A DNA stretch of 64,000 nucleotides from Lytechinus variegatus (GCF_018143015.1 NC_054741.1:57117048-57181047); one strand, 5' to 3'; counted from the stretch's first letter, positions 23,801 through 36,499 are shown. Numbers and translations are program-made. The notes: generated from the letters alone by a model not told the origin.

Positions 23801-25818
23801 AATGCCTGTGATCCAATTACATAAGACAATTTTGTCGTTCAAAAGCCCCCCGTTATGATTTTCGTACAAAACCTCCCGTTATGGTTTTACAGGATGTATT
23901 TTCTCTCGAAAAGACAGAATTAAAAGGGTACTCTAGGCTGAAGATGATATAAACAAACAAACAGTCAAACAATACACGGAAGATCTAATGAAAGTCGGAC
24001 AAGGGCTGACAAATTACATTTTAAAGTATGTCAGTATTTTGGTTATACATGTCTTTCTGAATTTTCAATGAGCAATCTAAGGATATATCCCCACATGTTC
24101 TTTCGTATTTTACATGGAATTAGGTTTATTAATATTATATCATGTCCTCCAAGAAATAAAAGAGATGGATTTATAACTGATGTTATTTCATATGCTGGAT
24201 AAGTTTATGAAATAAAAATGTTTAAAAACTCGTCATTCAATCAAAGTCCCAAAAGTTTCTCAAAGATTAAAGATTCTACGCGGGGGGGGGGTTCCGTTTC
24301 TGATCGCACCAACTTTTCATTAGATAATCTTTAAAGGCCCTTTCTTGGTTTACACAAAGGCTATCTCATCTTACCTTATAAATCTGTACATAAATCACCC
24401 TCATTGTACACATCATCAAGCTCAATTCATTTAAGCATTATCATTTTGTCTTGGGATTGGACCTAGTTAAAATAAGTTTCAGATATAGACTAAATGAAAT
24501 GACCAATTTTAAAGAGGAATCCAACCGGAACGAAAACTTGTTTTTAGAGGGAAAAGAAAAATCAGACAAGCTGACAGGTAAAGGTTAAAAACAATATTAC
24601 ACAAACTGTAAGAAAGTTATGATTTTTTAAAAGTTGTAAATATTGTAAATCACTTTACCCATGGGAACTTCAAATTGGCTGCATATGTGATGTCATAGTG
24701 AAATAAGGCAAGGACTGTTAAAATGGCTAATCGAAAAGAAAAAGAAATTCTAAAAAAAAAAAAACTTGTAATTATGATATTCTTTCATGAGGAAATGAAT
24801 CAACTGTCCCATGCAGGGGAATGGGTACTTAGGAGAAACCAGAATGGGTACTTAGGAGAAACCACAAACCCATGATATTTCAGTACATGGCCTTTGGGAA
24901 AGTCATACCCCTTGTCATAATTAACTTATCCAGTTGAAAATAAATAAATAAATGAATACTTATCCAATTGAAAGGAAATAAAAAATTCTCAAAATTTTTA
25001 CTTGTAATTTTGATTTTCTTTCATGAGAAAATGAATCAACTGTCCCATGCAGGAATGGGTACTTAGGAGAAACCAGAATGGGTACTTAGGAGAAACCACA
25101 AACCCATGATAATTCAGTACATGGCCTTTGGGAAAGTTTTCCTTATATACCCCTTGTCATAATTTACTTATCCCATAACTTTCTTATCCGTTTGTCCGAT
25201 TTTTTTCAACCTTTCACCATCCTGTTTTATTTATTTTTTTTCCTCTCCAACACGACATTTTAGGACCAATTCTAGATTTCCCTTTAGGTTCCCCACACAA
25301 ACTCTTTGGCAGGCATTCCAATCACGTATACATACCCTTGTTCCAAAGCTTTATGTGAATTATTTTGTTCCAAAGACAGGGAAAATCCTACACTAAATAC
25401 ATTATAAACATACTCAAAAAAATCTCTCTTCTGTGTTGAGAGATCAAAGTCCAGATCAAAGGTGAAGTTCAGACTTGGCCCTTTTTAGGCACTCCTATTC
25501 ATGAGCATATCACATTCTATTGATTGAAATACAGCTCAGTAAACGCAGACTTACGATTCTGGATTCAATCAAAACACCAGGTCTGCAGAAGTGTATAACC
25601 TTAAATCTTGATGCGCTATACTGTTATTCTGCTTTAGCTCCGTCAAACAAACTCAGCTCGCTGTAATTATAAGTTGCTTATCTTATTTATGAACATATCA
25701 AAACAGCTGGTCAACTACAAACGGTTTCTTACTAAGAGGGACTAAGGGTTGTCGAAAAAACTGTTGGCTGTGTAATTCTATCAGTTTCCATTTCCGAAAC
25801 AGGTCTTAATCTTCCAAC

Positions 25819-26377
25819 ATGTTTCAAGGTCAACAATGGACAGTGGTGAAGTTTGCATCCATTGCAATAGCATTCATGGCCTTCGTTCTTTACCTTCACC
25901 AGGCAGGTTCTCTTCCATTTATACCAACCAAAAACGCCCCGAAGTCGGATAGCGAGCGTCTGACCTATGCTTTCCGTTGCCTGGCATTTTCTATCCTGCC
26001 CCTCTACATGGGCATCAGAGCTGTTAAAAAACAAACGATTCAGTAACATCGACACCCTCGGGGCAGATCCGACTGCACCGGTCGACCCCGTCAAACATCG
26101 AGACTTCTTGACCCGCCAAAGGAATCTTCAGAATACCTTGGAGCAGACAGTCTTACACATCGGAGCAGTCCTTGCCCTGGCATCAAGTCTCCCACTTGAT
26201 CAACTCTCCGTGATACCCGTCTTGGTCGTCCTCTTCGTCATCGGTCGGATCACCTTCTATATTGGATATCTTTACTTTGATAACCAACTTTACAGAGGGT
26301 TTGGTTTTGGTGTAACATTCATTCCATCTGTAGTTGGCCTTGGTTATGCCCTCTTTATCATAATTTTTCGAAATTAG
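25819..26377 (+). pseudogene. MAPEG/TMEM79-like membrane protein gene, copy 1, frameshifted
   Basis: Same gene as the intact copies 2 and 3. It is open from ATG 25819, but an A-run at 26026-26031 has six bases where the others have five. The frame therefore ends shortly after residue 69 (stop near 26046). The rest, from RFSNIDTLGADPTAPVDP to the stop at 26377, is open in the next frame. Apart from that it differs from copy 2 by only about five residues (for example H for Y at residue 27, VVL for VFF). So little decay means it is either a very recent pseudogene or a base-call error in a homopolymer. A candidate poly(A) signal lies at 27054. Confidence 0.8.
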
Positions 26378-27053
26378 TGTTATAACTAGAACAGGAACTC
26401 TCATTATATTAGTGTGTATGCCGGATGACTCAATGTAGTATAAATCGTATGATTCTTGGCATGATTGTACTCTTACAGCCTCTGATAAGTTAGTTTTTCT
26501 CTTAGAAGGAATATATTTTTAAGTATTGTATCTTCATGTTCCTCAGACATTCCAAACCGTATGTTACTCAAGAATAAGAGAACTATTATCTATTATGATT
26601 CATATGTAAATGTTATACTCAGTGCACCCAGAAACCTGTCTTTTTAATACATTTATATTGATGTTCATTCATTATAGAGATATATATTACAATCGACACC
26701 ATATCTCTCTACAGTCATGACAGTGATACGAAGTACAGTTCTCTCTGTAGATCAATCCTAAATCACTTCTAAAAAAAAGATTTTGTTAGACTGTTTCTTT
26801 TTTTTTTTTTTTTTAAAGAGAAAAGTCCAATATGAAATATAATCCTCATCTATCCTTATGATTATGATCAAAACTTCTGAATACAGTTGATAAGACACCT
26901 TTACCTAAATGAGGAAAAAAAATATTGACATAGAAATATATTCATGGTAACATTAAAATGCGCTAAGAATCATAGTGTTATTCGCATATGAATTACCTGA
27001 CACAAGAAACATAATGTAACATAGATGTGTTTCTTCTGTAGATTAATTGATTG

Positions 27054-27059
27054 AATAAA
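27054..27059 (+). terminator. Candidate poly(A) signal AATAAA, copy 1
   Basis: AATAAA about 680 bp after the stop, in a block (TTGATTGAATAAAATAATAG) conserved in all three units. No transcript evidence. Confidence 0.35.
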
Positions 27060-27479
27060 ATAATAGAGAGATATTATTGCAACTCTAACTAGTCGTTACA
27101 ATCAGGGCTTTCAGTGTATTGCTTGAAAACATGAAAGTATAAAAAAACGAAGGTCCCTTTGTTCCAAGTACAATTTGACAAGCAAAGAAAAATGGGGGAG
27201 GGTCCTCTCACTGGTATATGAACAACATATTCCCATTGGGAATATTTGCTTTGACTCTCAAACGGAGGAAGCGCGGACCGGATATGCCCCCCCCCCGATC
27301 CAAAACTGGGTATTAGCTTACAAGGCTCAGACCTCTCCTTTCATACCCTTCTTCCTTGCTTACTTTCTACGAAGTTTTTACCTAAACCTTCAAAAGAAGT
27401 GATTGTGTGTGTTTATATAAGGATGCACTTCTGGGGAAATTTTCTTACATTTAACATCAGCCTGGGACCTATGATGGAT

Positions 27480-27760
27480 GTTGAAGGGTGAAGATTTATG
27501 TGTGAGGGAGGATTAATGCGGGAGGGCGGGGGTGATTGTGGGGGAATAGGCCTAAGAGAGAGATTGTGAGGGCATAGAGTGTGTGTGTGTAGGTTGGTGG
27601 GGAGTATACCTAAATGGGGACCGGAGGAGTCAGAGCGTGCGTGAGTTCATGTGAGTGGGGGAGGGTTAGCTCAGGAGGATGTAGACCTTTTAATTGTGTG
27701 GGGTTGTACGTAGTTTGAGTGAGGGAGGTGGTATCCGGGTGAGGGTGGGGGAGGGTTTGT
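27480..27760. repeat. G/T-rich low-complexity tract, unit 1
   Basis: Degenerate GTGAGGG/GGGTGAG-type sequence with strong G skew on the plus strand and a short GT run. Any frames through it are by-products of composition. Confidence 0.7.
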
Positions 27761-29258
27761 TTGTTTTATTTCCGAAATCAGATAAAAAATATACAATATA
27801 CAAGAGAGATACATACAATAACGGCGGATCACCCAATTCAGCTGTATTTGCAAAATACTGCTGTTCTTCCTTGGGGTCCTACATTTACCATTCAAAGTAA
27901 TATACCATACAAAGTAATATACACGATTTAAAAAAAGGGTGTGAGCATGTATGTGAGTGCGGAGGGCTGGTGCTGAAGGATACTGTTAAGGTATGGGTGA
28001 GGAGGTTTGCACATGGACTTCTTTCTCACATTTCTTTATTCTCACATATTTTCACACACACCCACCCTCACCCTCAGACACACCCACACACACACATAAG
28101 AAGATAATATGATTTGAACAGATTTAGATTAAGGTAATAAAAATAATTTATTTCACTTTATACACAAAAAACGCCACACATTCAATATTTCCGAGGTTTG
28201 CACATGGACTTCCTTCTCACATTTTTCTAATTATAATGTAATAAAAATATGAGAAATACGTCCATGTGCAAACCTCGGAAACATTGAGCGTTTATATTTT
28301 TATGAAACACCTTAAATCAAAATTATTTTAGAAACTGTCAGACGATATCTCTTTTACAATAACACGTTTTGACCATGATTTACTATTGATCATACCATTC
28401 AAAGCGCCATCTGATATGGATTGTTTTGATTCGTACCTATCATGCATGTGATCCAAAAACACAAGATAATTTTGTCGTGCAAAAGCCACCCGTATATGTT
28501 TTACAGTATATGTTTTTTTCTCTCAAAAAGATAGAACTAAAGGGTACTCCAGGCTGAAATCAGACAAACAATACACGGAAGATTTTATCAACATCGGACA
28601 AGGGCTGATCGACAAATGACATTTTAAAGAATGGCATTATTTTGGTTAAACCGTTTATGTCTACATGAATTTTCAATGAGCAAACTAAGGATATATCCTC
28701 ACAATGTTCTTTCGTATTTTATACATGGAAATAGGTTTATTCATATCATGTCCTCCAAGAAATAAAAGAAATTTATAAACGATTTCATACATGTTTTTAT
28801 GTGCCGGACGAGTTTATGAAATAAAAATGTTTAAAAATTTGTAATTCAATCAAGGTCCCAAAGCTTGTCAAGGATTGAAGAATCTACGTCGGGGGGGGGG
28901 GTCCTTTTCTGATGGCATCAACTTTGCACTAGATAATCTTTAAAGGCACTTTCTTGGTTCACACAAAAGCTATCTCATTTTACCATATAAATCTGTATAT
29001 CACACTCATTGTATACACCATCAAGCTCAATTCATTCAAGCATTATCATTTTGTCTAGGGATTGGACCTTGTTCAAATAAGTTTCAAATATAGACTAAAT
29101 GAAATGACCAGTTTGAAAGAGGAATCCAACTTGTTTTTCGAGGGAAAAGAAAAATCAGACAAGCTGACAGATGAAGGTTAAAAACAATATTACACAAACA
29201 ATAAGAAAGTTATGAATTTTGGAAAGTTGTAAATATTGGTTATCACTTTACACATGGG

Positions 29259-29573
29259 TGGAAATCCCAGAGGGGACGTGTCCCCCCTACTCACAATAGA
29301 ATGGGGGACACAATATCAAATTTCCCCCTACTATTTTGGTCTTTTTATGATCATGATGATGGTAAGAAATACATCATTCAAAATCGAAAAAAACATGTAT
29401 TTTCGGACGAGATGACCTTACTTTTGGATGATAACCCTTTTTTTTTTGCTTGTCAAATCAATTTTCGTCGAAATGACCTTAAATTTGGGGGTGATAACCT
29501 ATTTTTTTTTGCTTGTCACATTTTCCAGCCCCTTATCCCCCTACCTTTGGGAGAGATTTCCGCCCCTGACTTC
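29259..29573. mobile_element. ~315-bp insertion in unit 2
   Basis: Lies between two near-copies of CACATGGG/CCCATGG. Unit 1 has the uninterrupted site (ACCCATGGGAACTTC, ~24659). The interior has the TTTTTTGCTTGTCA motif twice, as in the hAT-like MITE at 19799-20073. No coding capacity. Confidence 0.7.
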
Positions 29574-30537
29574 ACCCATGGACGCTTCGAATTGGCTGCA
29601 TAAGTGGTGTCATAGTGGTATAAGGCAAGGACTGTTCCATGTGGTCCAATGCATAAAATGGCTAATTAAAAAGAAAAAACAATTCTCACAAATTTTACTT
29701 GTATTTATGACTTTCTTTCATGAGAAAATAATTCAATATACAACCAAATTTATATTTAGATTACTGCCCCAGGGGAATGGGTACTTCGGGGAAACCACAA
29801 ATCCATGATAATTCAGTACATGGCCTAAGTGAAAGTTGTCCTTACCCCATGTCATAATTTACTTATCCAGTTGCCAATTTGAAATCTATAGTCTTTTGAA
29901 GCAGCCATAACTTTCTTATTGCTTGTCCGATTTCTTTCAAACTTTTATCATTCTGTTTTATTTATTTTTCTCCTCTCCAACACAACATTTTAGGACCAAT
30001 TCTAGATTTCCCTTTAAGTTCACCAAGCTCTTTGGCATGGCATTCAAGTCACGTACATACCCTTGCTAATTATTTTTTTTAAGACAGGAAATCCTACACT
30101 AAATACATTGTAAACGTACTTGAAAAAAATCTCTCTTCTGTGTTTATAAATCAAAGTCCAGATCAAAGGTAAAGTTCAAACTTGTCCCTTTTTAGGCACT
30201 CCTTTTCATGAGTAAATCACATTCAATTGATTGAAATACAGCTCACCATTAGTAAACGCAGACTTATGATTCTGGATTCAATCAAAACACAAGGTCTGCA
30301 GAAGTGTATAACCTTAAATCTTGATGCGCTATACTGTTATTCTGCTTTAGCTCCGTCGAACAAACTCAGCTCGTTGTAATTATTGTCTTATTTATGAACA
30401 TATCAAAACAGCTGGTCAACTACAAACGGTTTCTTACTAAGAGGGACTAAGACGGGGGACTAAGGGTTGTCGAAAAACTGTTGGCTGTGTAATTCTATCA
30501 GTTTCCATTTCCGAAACAGAAATCTTAATCTTCCAAC

Positions 30538-31095
30538 ATGTTTCAGGGTCAACAATGGACAGTGGTGAAGTTTGCATCCATTGCAATAGCATTCATGGCC
30601 TTCGTTCTTTACCTCTACCAGGCAGGTTCTCTTCCATTTATACCAACCAAAAACGCCCCGAAGTCGGATGGCGAGCGTCTGACCTATGCTTTCCGTTGCC
30701 TGGCATTTTCTATCCTGCCCCTCTACATGGGCATCAGAGCTGTTAAAAACAAACGATTCAGTAACATTGACACCCTCGGGGCAGATCCGACTGCACCGGT
30801 CGACCCCGTCAAACATCGAGACTTCTTGACCCGCCAAAGGAATCTGCAGAATACCTTGGAGCAGACAGTCTTACACATCGGAGCAGTCCTTGCCCTGGCA
30901 TCAAGTCTCCCACTTGATCAACTCTCCGTGATACCCGTCTTGGTCTTCTTCTTCGTCATCGGTCGGATCACCTACTATATTGGATATCTTTACTTTGATA
31001 ACCAACTTTACAGAGCGTTTGGCTTTGGTGTAACATTCATTCCATCTGTAGTTGGCCTTGGTTATGCCCTCTTTATCATAATTTTTCGAAATTAG
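30538..31095 (+). CDS. MAPEG/TMEM79-like four-helix membrane protein, copy 2
   Basis: Intronless 185-codon frame, ATG to TAG. Hydrophobic segments lie at about residues 8-27 (VVKFASIAIAFMAFVLYLY), 48-69 (LTYAFRCLAFSILPLYMGI), 110-150 (two helices, including LSVIPVLVFFFVIGRI) and 160-183 (FGVTFIPSVVGLGYALFII). The loop RQRNLQNTLEQTVLH carries the R..NxxE arrangement of MAPEG proteins (microsomal glutathione transferases and kin). The overall layout recalls TMEM79/mattrin more than a classical MGST. Family placement rests on pattern memory. MAPEG proteins sit in the ER/Golgi membrane as trimers; whether this one is catalytic cannot be judged. An untranslated 5' exon is possible, since 'aaacag' precedes the ATG by 18 bp. 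Confidence 0.85.
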   Translation: MFQGQQWTVVKFASIAIAFMAFVLYLYQAGSLPFIPTKNAPKSDGERLTYAFRCLAFSILPLYMGIRAVKNKRFSNIDTLGADPTAPVDPVKHRDFLTRQRNLQNTLEQTVLHIGAVLALASSLPLDQLSVIPVLVFFFVIGRITYYIGYLYFDNQLYRAFGFGVTFIPSVVGLGYALFIIIFRN

Positions 31096-31769
31096 TGTTA
31101 TAACCAGATCAAGAACTCTCATTATATTAGCGTGTATGCCGGATGACTTAATGTAGTATAAATCGTATGATTCTTGGCATGATTGTACTCTTACAGCCTC
31201 TGATAAGTTAGTTTTTCTCTTAGAAGGAATATATTTTTAAGTATTGTATCTTCATGTTCCTCAGACATTTCAAACCGTATGTTACTCAAGAATAAGAGAA
31301 CTATTATCTATTATGATTCATATGTAAATGTTATACTCAGTGCACCCAGAAACCTGTCTTTTTAATACATTTATATTGATGTTCATTCATTATAGAGATA
31401 TACATTACAATCGGCACCATATCTCTCTACAGTCATGACAGTGATACGAAGTACAGTTCTCTCTGTAGATCAATCCTAAATCACTTCTAAAAAAAGATTT
31501 TGTTAGACTGTTTCTTTTTTTTTCTTTTTTAAAGAGGAGAGTCCAATATGAAATATAATCCTCATCTATCCTTATGATTATGATCAAAATCTCTAAATAC
31601 AGTTGATAAGACACCTTTACCTAAATGAGGAAAAAAAATATTGACATAGAAATATATTCATGTTAACATTAAAATGCGCTAAGAATCATAGTGTTATTCG
31701 CATATGAATTACCTGACACAAGAAACATAATGTAACATAGATGTGTTTCTTCTGTAGATTAATTGATTG

Positions 31770-31775
31770 AATAAA
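31770..31775 (+). terminator. Candidate poly(A) signal AATAAA, copy 2
   Basis: Same conserved position relative to the stop (about 675 bp) as in the other copies. Confidence 0.35.
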
Positions 31776-32189
31776 ATAATAGAGAGATAATATTGCAACT
31801 CTAACTAGCCGTTACAATCAGAGCTTTCAATGTATTGCTTGAAAACATGAAAGTATAAAAAACGAAGGTCCTTTTGTTCCAAGTACAATTTGACAAGCAA
31901 AGAAAAAATGGGGGAGGGTCCTCTCACTGGTGTATGAACAACATATTCCCATTGGGAATATTTGCTTTGACTCTCAAACGGAGGGGGCGCGGACCGGATA
32001 TGCCCCCCCCCCCGATCCAAAACTGGGTACTTAGCTTACAAGGCTCAGACCTCTCCTTTCATACCCTTCTTCCTTGCTTTCTTTCTACGAAGTTTTTACC
32101 TGAAACTTCAAAAGAAATGATTGTGTGTGTTTGTAAGGATGCACTTCTGGGGACATTTTCTTACATTTAACATCAGCCGGGGACGTAGG

Positions 32190-32291
32190 ATGGATGTTGA
32201 AGGGTGAAGATTTATGTGTGAGGGAGGATTAATGCGGGAGGGCGGGGGTGATTGTGGGGGAATAGGCCTAAGAGAGAGATTGTGAGGGCAT

Positions 32292-32327
<36 letters not shown>

Positions 32328-32500
32328 GGTTGGTGGGTGAGTATACCTCAATGGGGACCGGAGGAGTCAGAGCGTGCGTGAGTTCATGTGAGTGGGGGAG
32401 GGTTAGCTCAGGAGGGAGTAGACCTTTCAATTGTGTTGGGTTGTACGTAGTTTGAGTGAGGGAGGTGGTATCCGGGTGAGGGTGGGGGGAGGGTTTGTTT
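32190..32500. repeat. G/T-rich low-complexity tract, unit 2, with expanded (GT)n
   Basis: Matches the unit 1 tract, but the GT run at ~32296-32325 is about 15 repeats against about 5 in unit 1. This is a likely length-variable microsatellite. Confidence 0.75.
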
Positions 32501-33988
32501 GTTTTATTTCCGAAATCAGATAAAAAAATATACAATATACAAGAGAGATACATACAATAACGGGGGATCACCCAATTCAGCTGTATTTGCAAAATACTGC
32601 TGTTCTTCCTTGGGGTCCTACATTTACCATTCAAAGTAATATACCATACAAAGTAATATACACGATTAAAAAAAGGGTGTGAGCATGTATGTGAGTGCGG
32701 AGGGCTGGTGCTGAAGGATACTGTTAAGGTATGGGTGAGGAGGTTTGCACATGGACTTCTTTCTCACATTTCTTTATTCTCACATATTTTCACACACACC
32801 CACCCTCACCCTCAGACACACCCACACACACACATAAGAAGATAATATGATTTGAACAGATTTAGATTAAGATAATAAAAATAATTTATTTCACTTTATA
32901 CACAAAAAAACGCCCACACATTCAATATTTCCGAGGTTTGCACATGGACTTCCTTCTCACATTTTTTTAAATTAAAATGTAATAAATATATGAGAAATAC
33001 GTCCATGTGCAAACCTCGGAAACATTGAGTGTTTATATTTTGATGAAACACCTTAAATCAAAATTATTTAAAAATTGTCTGACGATATCTCTTTTACAAT
33101 AAAACGTTTTTACCATGATTTAGTATTGATCATACCATTCAAAGCGCCATCTGATGTTTTGATTCGTACCTGTCATGCATGTGATCCAAAAACACAAGAT
33201 AATTTTGTCGTGCAAAAGCCACCCGTTATGATTTTACAGTATATGTTTTTTCTCTTGAAAAGATAGAACTACAGGGGTACTCCAGGCTGAAATCAGACAA
33301 ACAATACACGGAAGATTTTATCAACATCGGACAAGGGCTGATCGACAAATGACATTTTAAAGAATGGCATTATTTTGGTTAAACCGTTTATGTCTACATG
33401 AATTTTCAATGAGCAAACTAAGGATATATCCTCACAATGTTCTTTCGTATTTTATACATGGAAATAGGTTTATTCATATCATGTCCTCCAAGAAATAAAA
33501 GAAATTTATAAACGATTTCATACATGTTTTTATGTGCCGGACGAGTTTATGAAATAAAAATGTTTAAAAATTCGTCATTCAATCAAGGTCCCAAAAGCTT
33601 GTCAAGGATTGAAGAATCTACGTCGGGGGGGTCCTTTTCTGATGGCATCAACTTTGCACTAGATAATCTTTAAAGGCACTTTCTTGGTTCACACAAAAGC
33701 TATCTCATTTTACCATATAAATCTGTATATCACACTCATTGTATACACCATCAAGCTCAATTCATTCAAGCATTATCATTTTGTCTAGGGATTGGACCTT
33801 GTTCAAATAAGTTTCAAATATAGACTAAATGAAATGACCAGTTTGAAAGAGGAATCCAACTTGTTTTTCGAGGGAAAAGAAAAATCAGACAAGCTGACAG
33901 ATGAAGGTTAAAAACAATATTACACAAACAATAAGAAAGTTATGAATTTTGGAAAGTTGTAAATATTGGTTATCACTTTACACATGGG

Positions 33989-34303
33989 TGGAAATCCCAG
34001 AGGGGACGTGTCCCCCCTACTCACAATAGAATGGGGGGACACAATATCAAATGTCCCCCTATTATTTTGGTCTTTTATGATCATGATGATGGTAAGAAAT
34101 ACATCATTCAAAATCGAAAAAACATGTATTTTCGGACGAGATGACCTTACTTTTTGGATGATAACCTTTTTTTTTGCTTGTCAAATCAATTTTCGTCGAA
34201 ATGACCTTAAATTTGGGGGTGATAACCTATTTTTTTTTTTGCTTGTCACATTTTCCAGCCCCTTATCCCCCTACCTTTGGGAGAGATTTCCGCCCCTGAC
34301 TTC
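33989..34303. mobile_element. ~315-bp insertion in unit 3 (orthologous to 29259-29573)
   Basis: Same position, same flanks and nearly the same sequence as in unit 2, so it was duplicated with the unit rather than inserted twice. Confidence 0.7.
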
Positions 34304-35272
34304 ACCCATGGACGCTTCAAATTGGCTGCATAAGTGGTGTCATAGTGGTATAAGGCAAGGACTGTTCCATGTGGTCCAATGCATAAAATGGCTAATTAAA
34401 GAGAAAAAACAATTCTCACAAATTTTACTTGTATTTATGACTTTGTTTCATGAGGAAATAATTCAATATACTACCAAATTTATATTTAGATTACTGCCCC
34501 AGGGGAATGGGTACTTCGGGGAAACCACAAATCCATGATAATTCAGTACATGGCCTAAGTGAAAGTTGTCCTTACCCCATGTCATAATTTACTTATCCTG
34601 TTGCCAATTTGAAATCTATAGTCTTTTGAAGCAGCCATAACTTTCTTATTGCTTGTCCGATTTCTTTCAAACTTTTATCATTCTGTTTTATTTATTTTTC
34701 TCCTCTCGATCTCCAACACAACATTTTAGGACCAATTCTAGATTTCCCTTTAAGTTCACCAAGCTCTTTGGCATGGCATTCAAGTCACGTACATACCCTT
34801 GCTAATTGTTTTTTTCAAAGACAGGAAATTCTACACTAAGTACATTGTAAACGTACTTGAAAAAAATCTCTCTTCTGTGTTTATAAATCAAAGTCCAGAT
34901 CAATGGTAAAGTTCAAACTTTGCCCTTTTTAGGCACTCCTTTTCATGAGTAAATCACATTCAATTGATTGAAATACAGCTCAACATTAGTAAACGCAGAC
35001 TTATGATTCTGGATTCAATCAAAACACAAGGTCTGCAGAAGTGTAACCTTATCTTGATACAATCTATACTGCTATTCTGCTTTAGCTCCGTCGAACAAAC
35101 TCAGCTTGTTGTAATTATTGTCTTATTTATGAACATATCAAAACAGCTGATCAACTACAAACGGTTTCTTTCTGAGAGGGACTAAGACCGGGGACTAAGA
35201 GTCGTCGAAAAACCAATAGCTGTGCAATTTTATCAGTTTACACTTCCCAAACAGAAATCTTAATCTTCCAAC

Positions 35273-35830
35273 ATGTTTCAGGGTCAACAATGGACAGTGG
35301 TGAAGTTTGCATCCATTGCAATAGCATTCATGGCCTTCGTTCTTTACCTCTACCAGGCAGGTTCTCTTCCATTTATACCGACCAAAAACGCCCCGAAGTC
35401 GGATGGTGAACGTCTGACCTATGCTTTCCGTTGCCTGGCATTTTCTATCCTGCCCCTCTTCATGGGCATCAGAGCTGTTGGAAACAAACGATTCAGTAAC
35501 ATCGACACCCTCGGGGCAGATCCAACCGCTCCGGTCGACCCCGTCAGACATCGAGACTTCTTGACCCGCCAAAGGAATCTCCAGAATACCTTGGAGCAGA
35601 CAGTCTTACACATCGGAGCAGTCCTAGCCCTGGCATCAAGTCTCCCACTTGATCAACTCTCCGTGATACCCGTCTTGGTCTTCTTCTTCGTCATCGGTCG
35701 GATCACCTACTATATTGGATATCTTTACTTTGATAACCAACTTTACAGAATTTTTGGCTTTAGTGTAACATTGTTTCCATCTGTAGTTGGCCTTGGTTAT
35801 GCCCTCTTTATCATAATTTTTCGAAATTAG
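35273..35830 (+). CDS. MAPEG/TMEM79-like four-helix membrane protein, copy 3
   Basis: Intact 185-codon paralogue of copy 2. Differences include F for Y in the second helix (LPLFMGI), G for K after AV, R for K in VRHRDF, and IFGFSVTLFPS in place of AFGFGVTFIPS. All core motifs (NTLEQTVLH, GRITYYIGYLYFDNQLYR) are kept. Most differences are conservative, which suggests it is still under constraint. A candidate poly(A) signal lies at 36500. Confidence 0.85.
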   Translation: MFQGQQWTVVKFASIAIAFMAFVLYLYQAGSLPFIPTKNAPKSDGERLTYAFRCLAFSILPLFMGIRAVGNKRFSNIDTLGADPTAPVDPVRHRDFLTRQRNLQNTLEQTVLHIGAVLALASSLPLDQLSVIPVLVFFFVIGRITYYIGYLYFDNQLYRIFGFSVTLFPSVVGLGYALFIIIFRN

Positions 35831-36499
35831 TGTTATAACTAGAACAGGAACTCTCATTATATTAGTGTGTATGCCGGATGACTTAATGTAGTATAAATCG
35901 TATGATTCTAGGCATGATTGTACTCTTAAAGCCTCTGATAAGTTAGTTTTTCCTCTTAAAGGTATCCATTTTAAGTATTATTTCTTCATGTTCCTCAGAC
36001 ATTCTAAACCGTATGTTACTCAAGAATACGAGAACTCTTATCTATTATGATTCATATGTAAATGTTAAACTCAGTGCACCCAAAAACTTGACTTTTTAAT
36101 ACATTTCAATTGATCTTTATTCATTATAGAGATCACAATCGACACCTATTAATATACATTCATGACTGTGACACGAAGTACAGTTCTCTCTGTAGATCAA
36201 TCCTAAATCACTTATAAAAAGGAAGAATTTGTTAGACTGTTTCATTTTTTTCTTCTTTTTTTAAAGAGTAGAGTCCAATATGAAATATAATCCCCATATA
36301 TCCTTATGATTATAATAAAAATCTCTGAAAACAGTTGAAAAGACACCTTTACCTAAATGAGGCGAAAAAATATTGACACCGATATAATTCCTTTTGACAT
36401 TATATGCGCTAAGAAGTCTAGTTTTATTCGCATATGATTTACCTGACACAAGAAACATAATGTAACATAGATGTGTTTCTTCTGTAGATTAATTGATCG

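Larger units (their letters stand above)
23805..28180. repeat. Tandem segmental unit 1 of the MAPEG-like array
   Basis: Homologous to 28181-32920 and 32921-37400. From about 25580 to the right it is nearly identical to unit 2. To the left it is clearly more diverged from both other units and lacks the ~315-bp insert they share. A short extra piece homologous to the unit edge lies at 20220-20700, on the far side of the LINE. A MITE-like segment with AAAGAGGAATCC.../...TTTCCCTTT ends (24509-25286) is part of every unit. Confidence 0.85.
28181..32920. repeat. Tandem segmental unit 2 of the MAPEG-like array (hybrid unit)
   Basis: The period to unit 1 is about 4,719 bp and to unit 3 about 4,735 bp, measured gene to gene. 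Its left part (to ~30,300) matches unit 3 almost base for base. Its right part (from ~30,560) matches unit 1. Between these points the matches are mixed. Confidence 0.87.

Noticed and set aside
25732-26094. Minus-strand frames over the MAPEG-like genes (also at 30460-30837 and 35195-35572)
   Set aside because: Antisense shadows of a conserved plus-strand gene; they show no domain.
29301-29808. Overlapping 100-126 codon frames in units 2 and 3
   Set aside because: They run across the ~315-bp mobile insert and its junctions; not conserved in unit 1.
32212-32634. 140-codon frame with TH repeats
   Set aside because: Crosses the (GT)n tract and G/T-rich low-complexity sequence; the equivalent frame is not kept in the other units.
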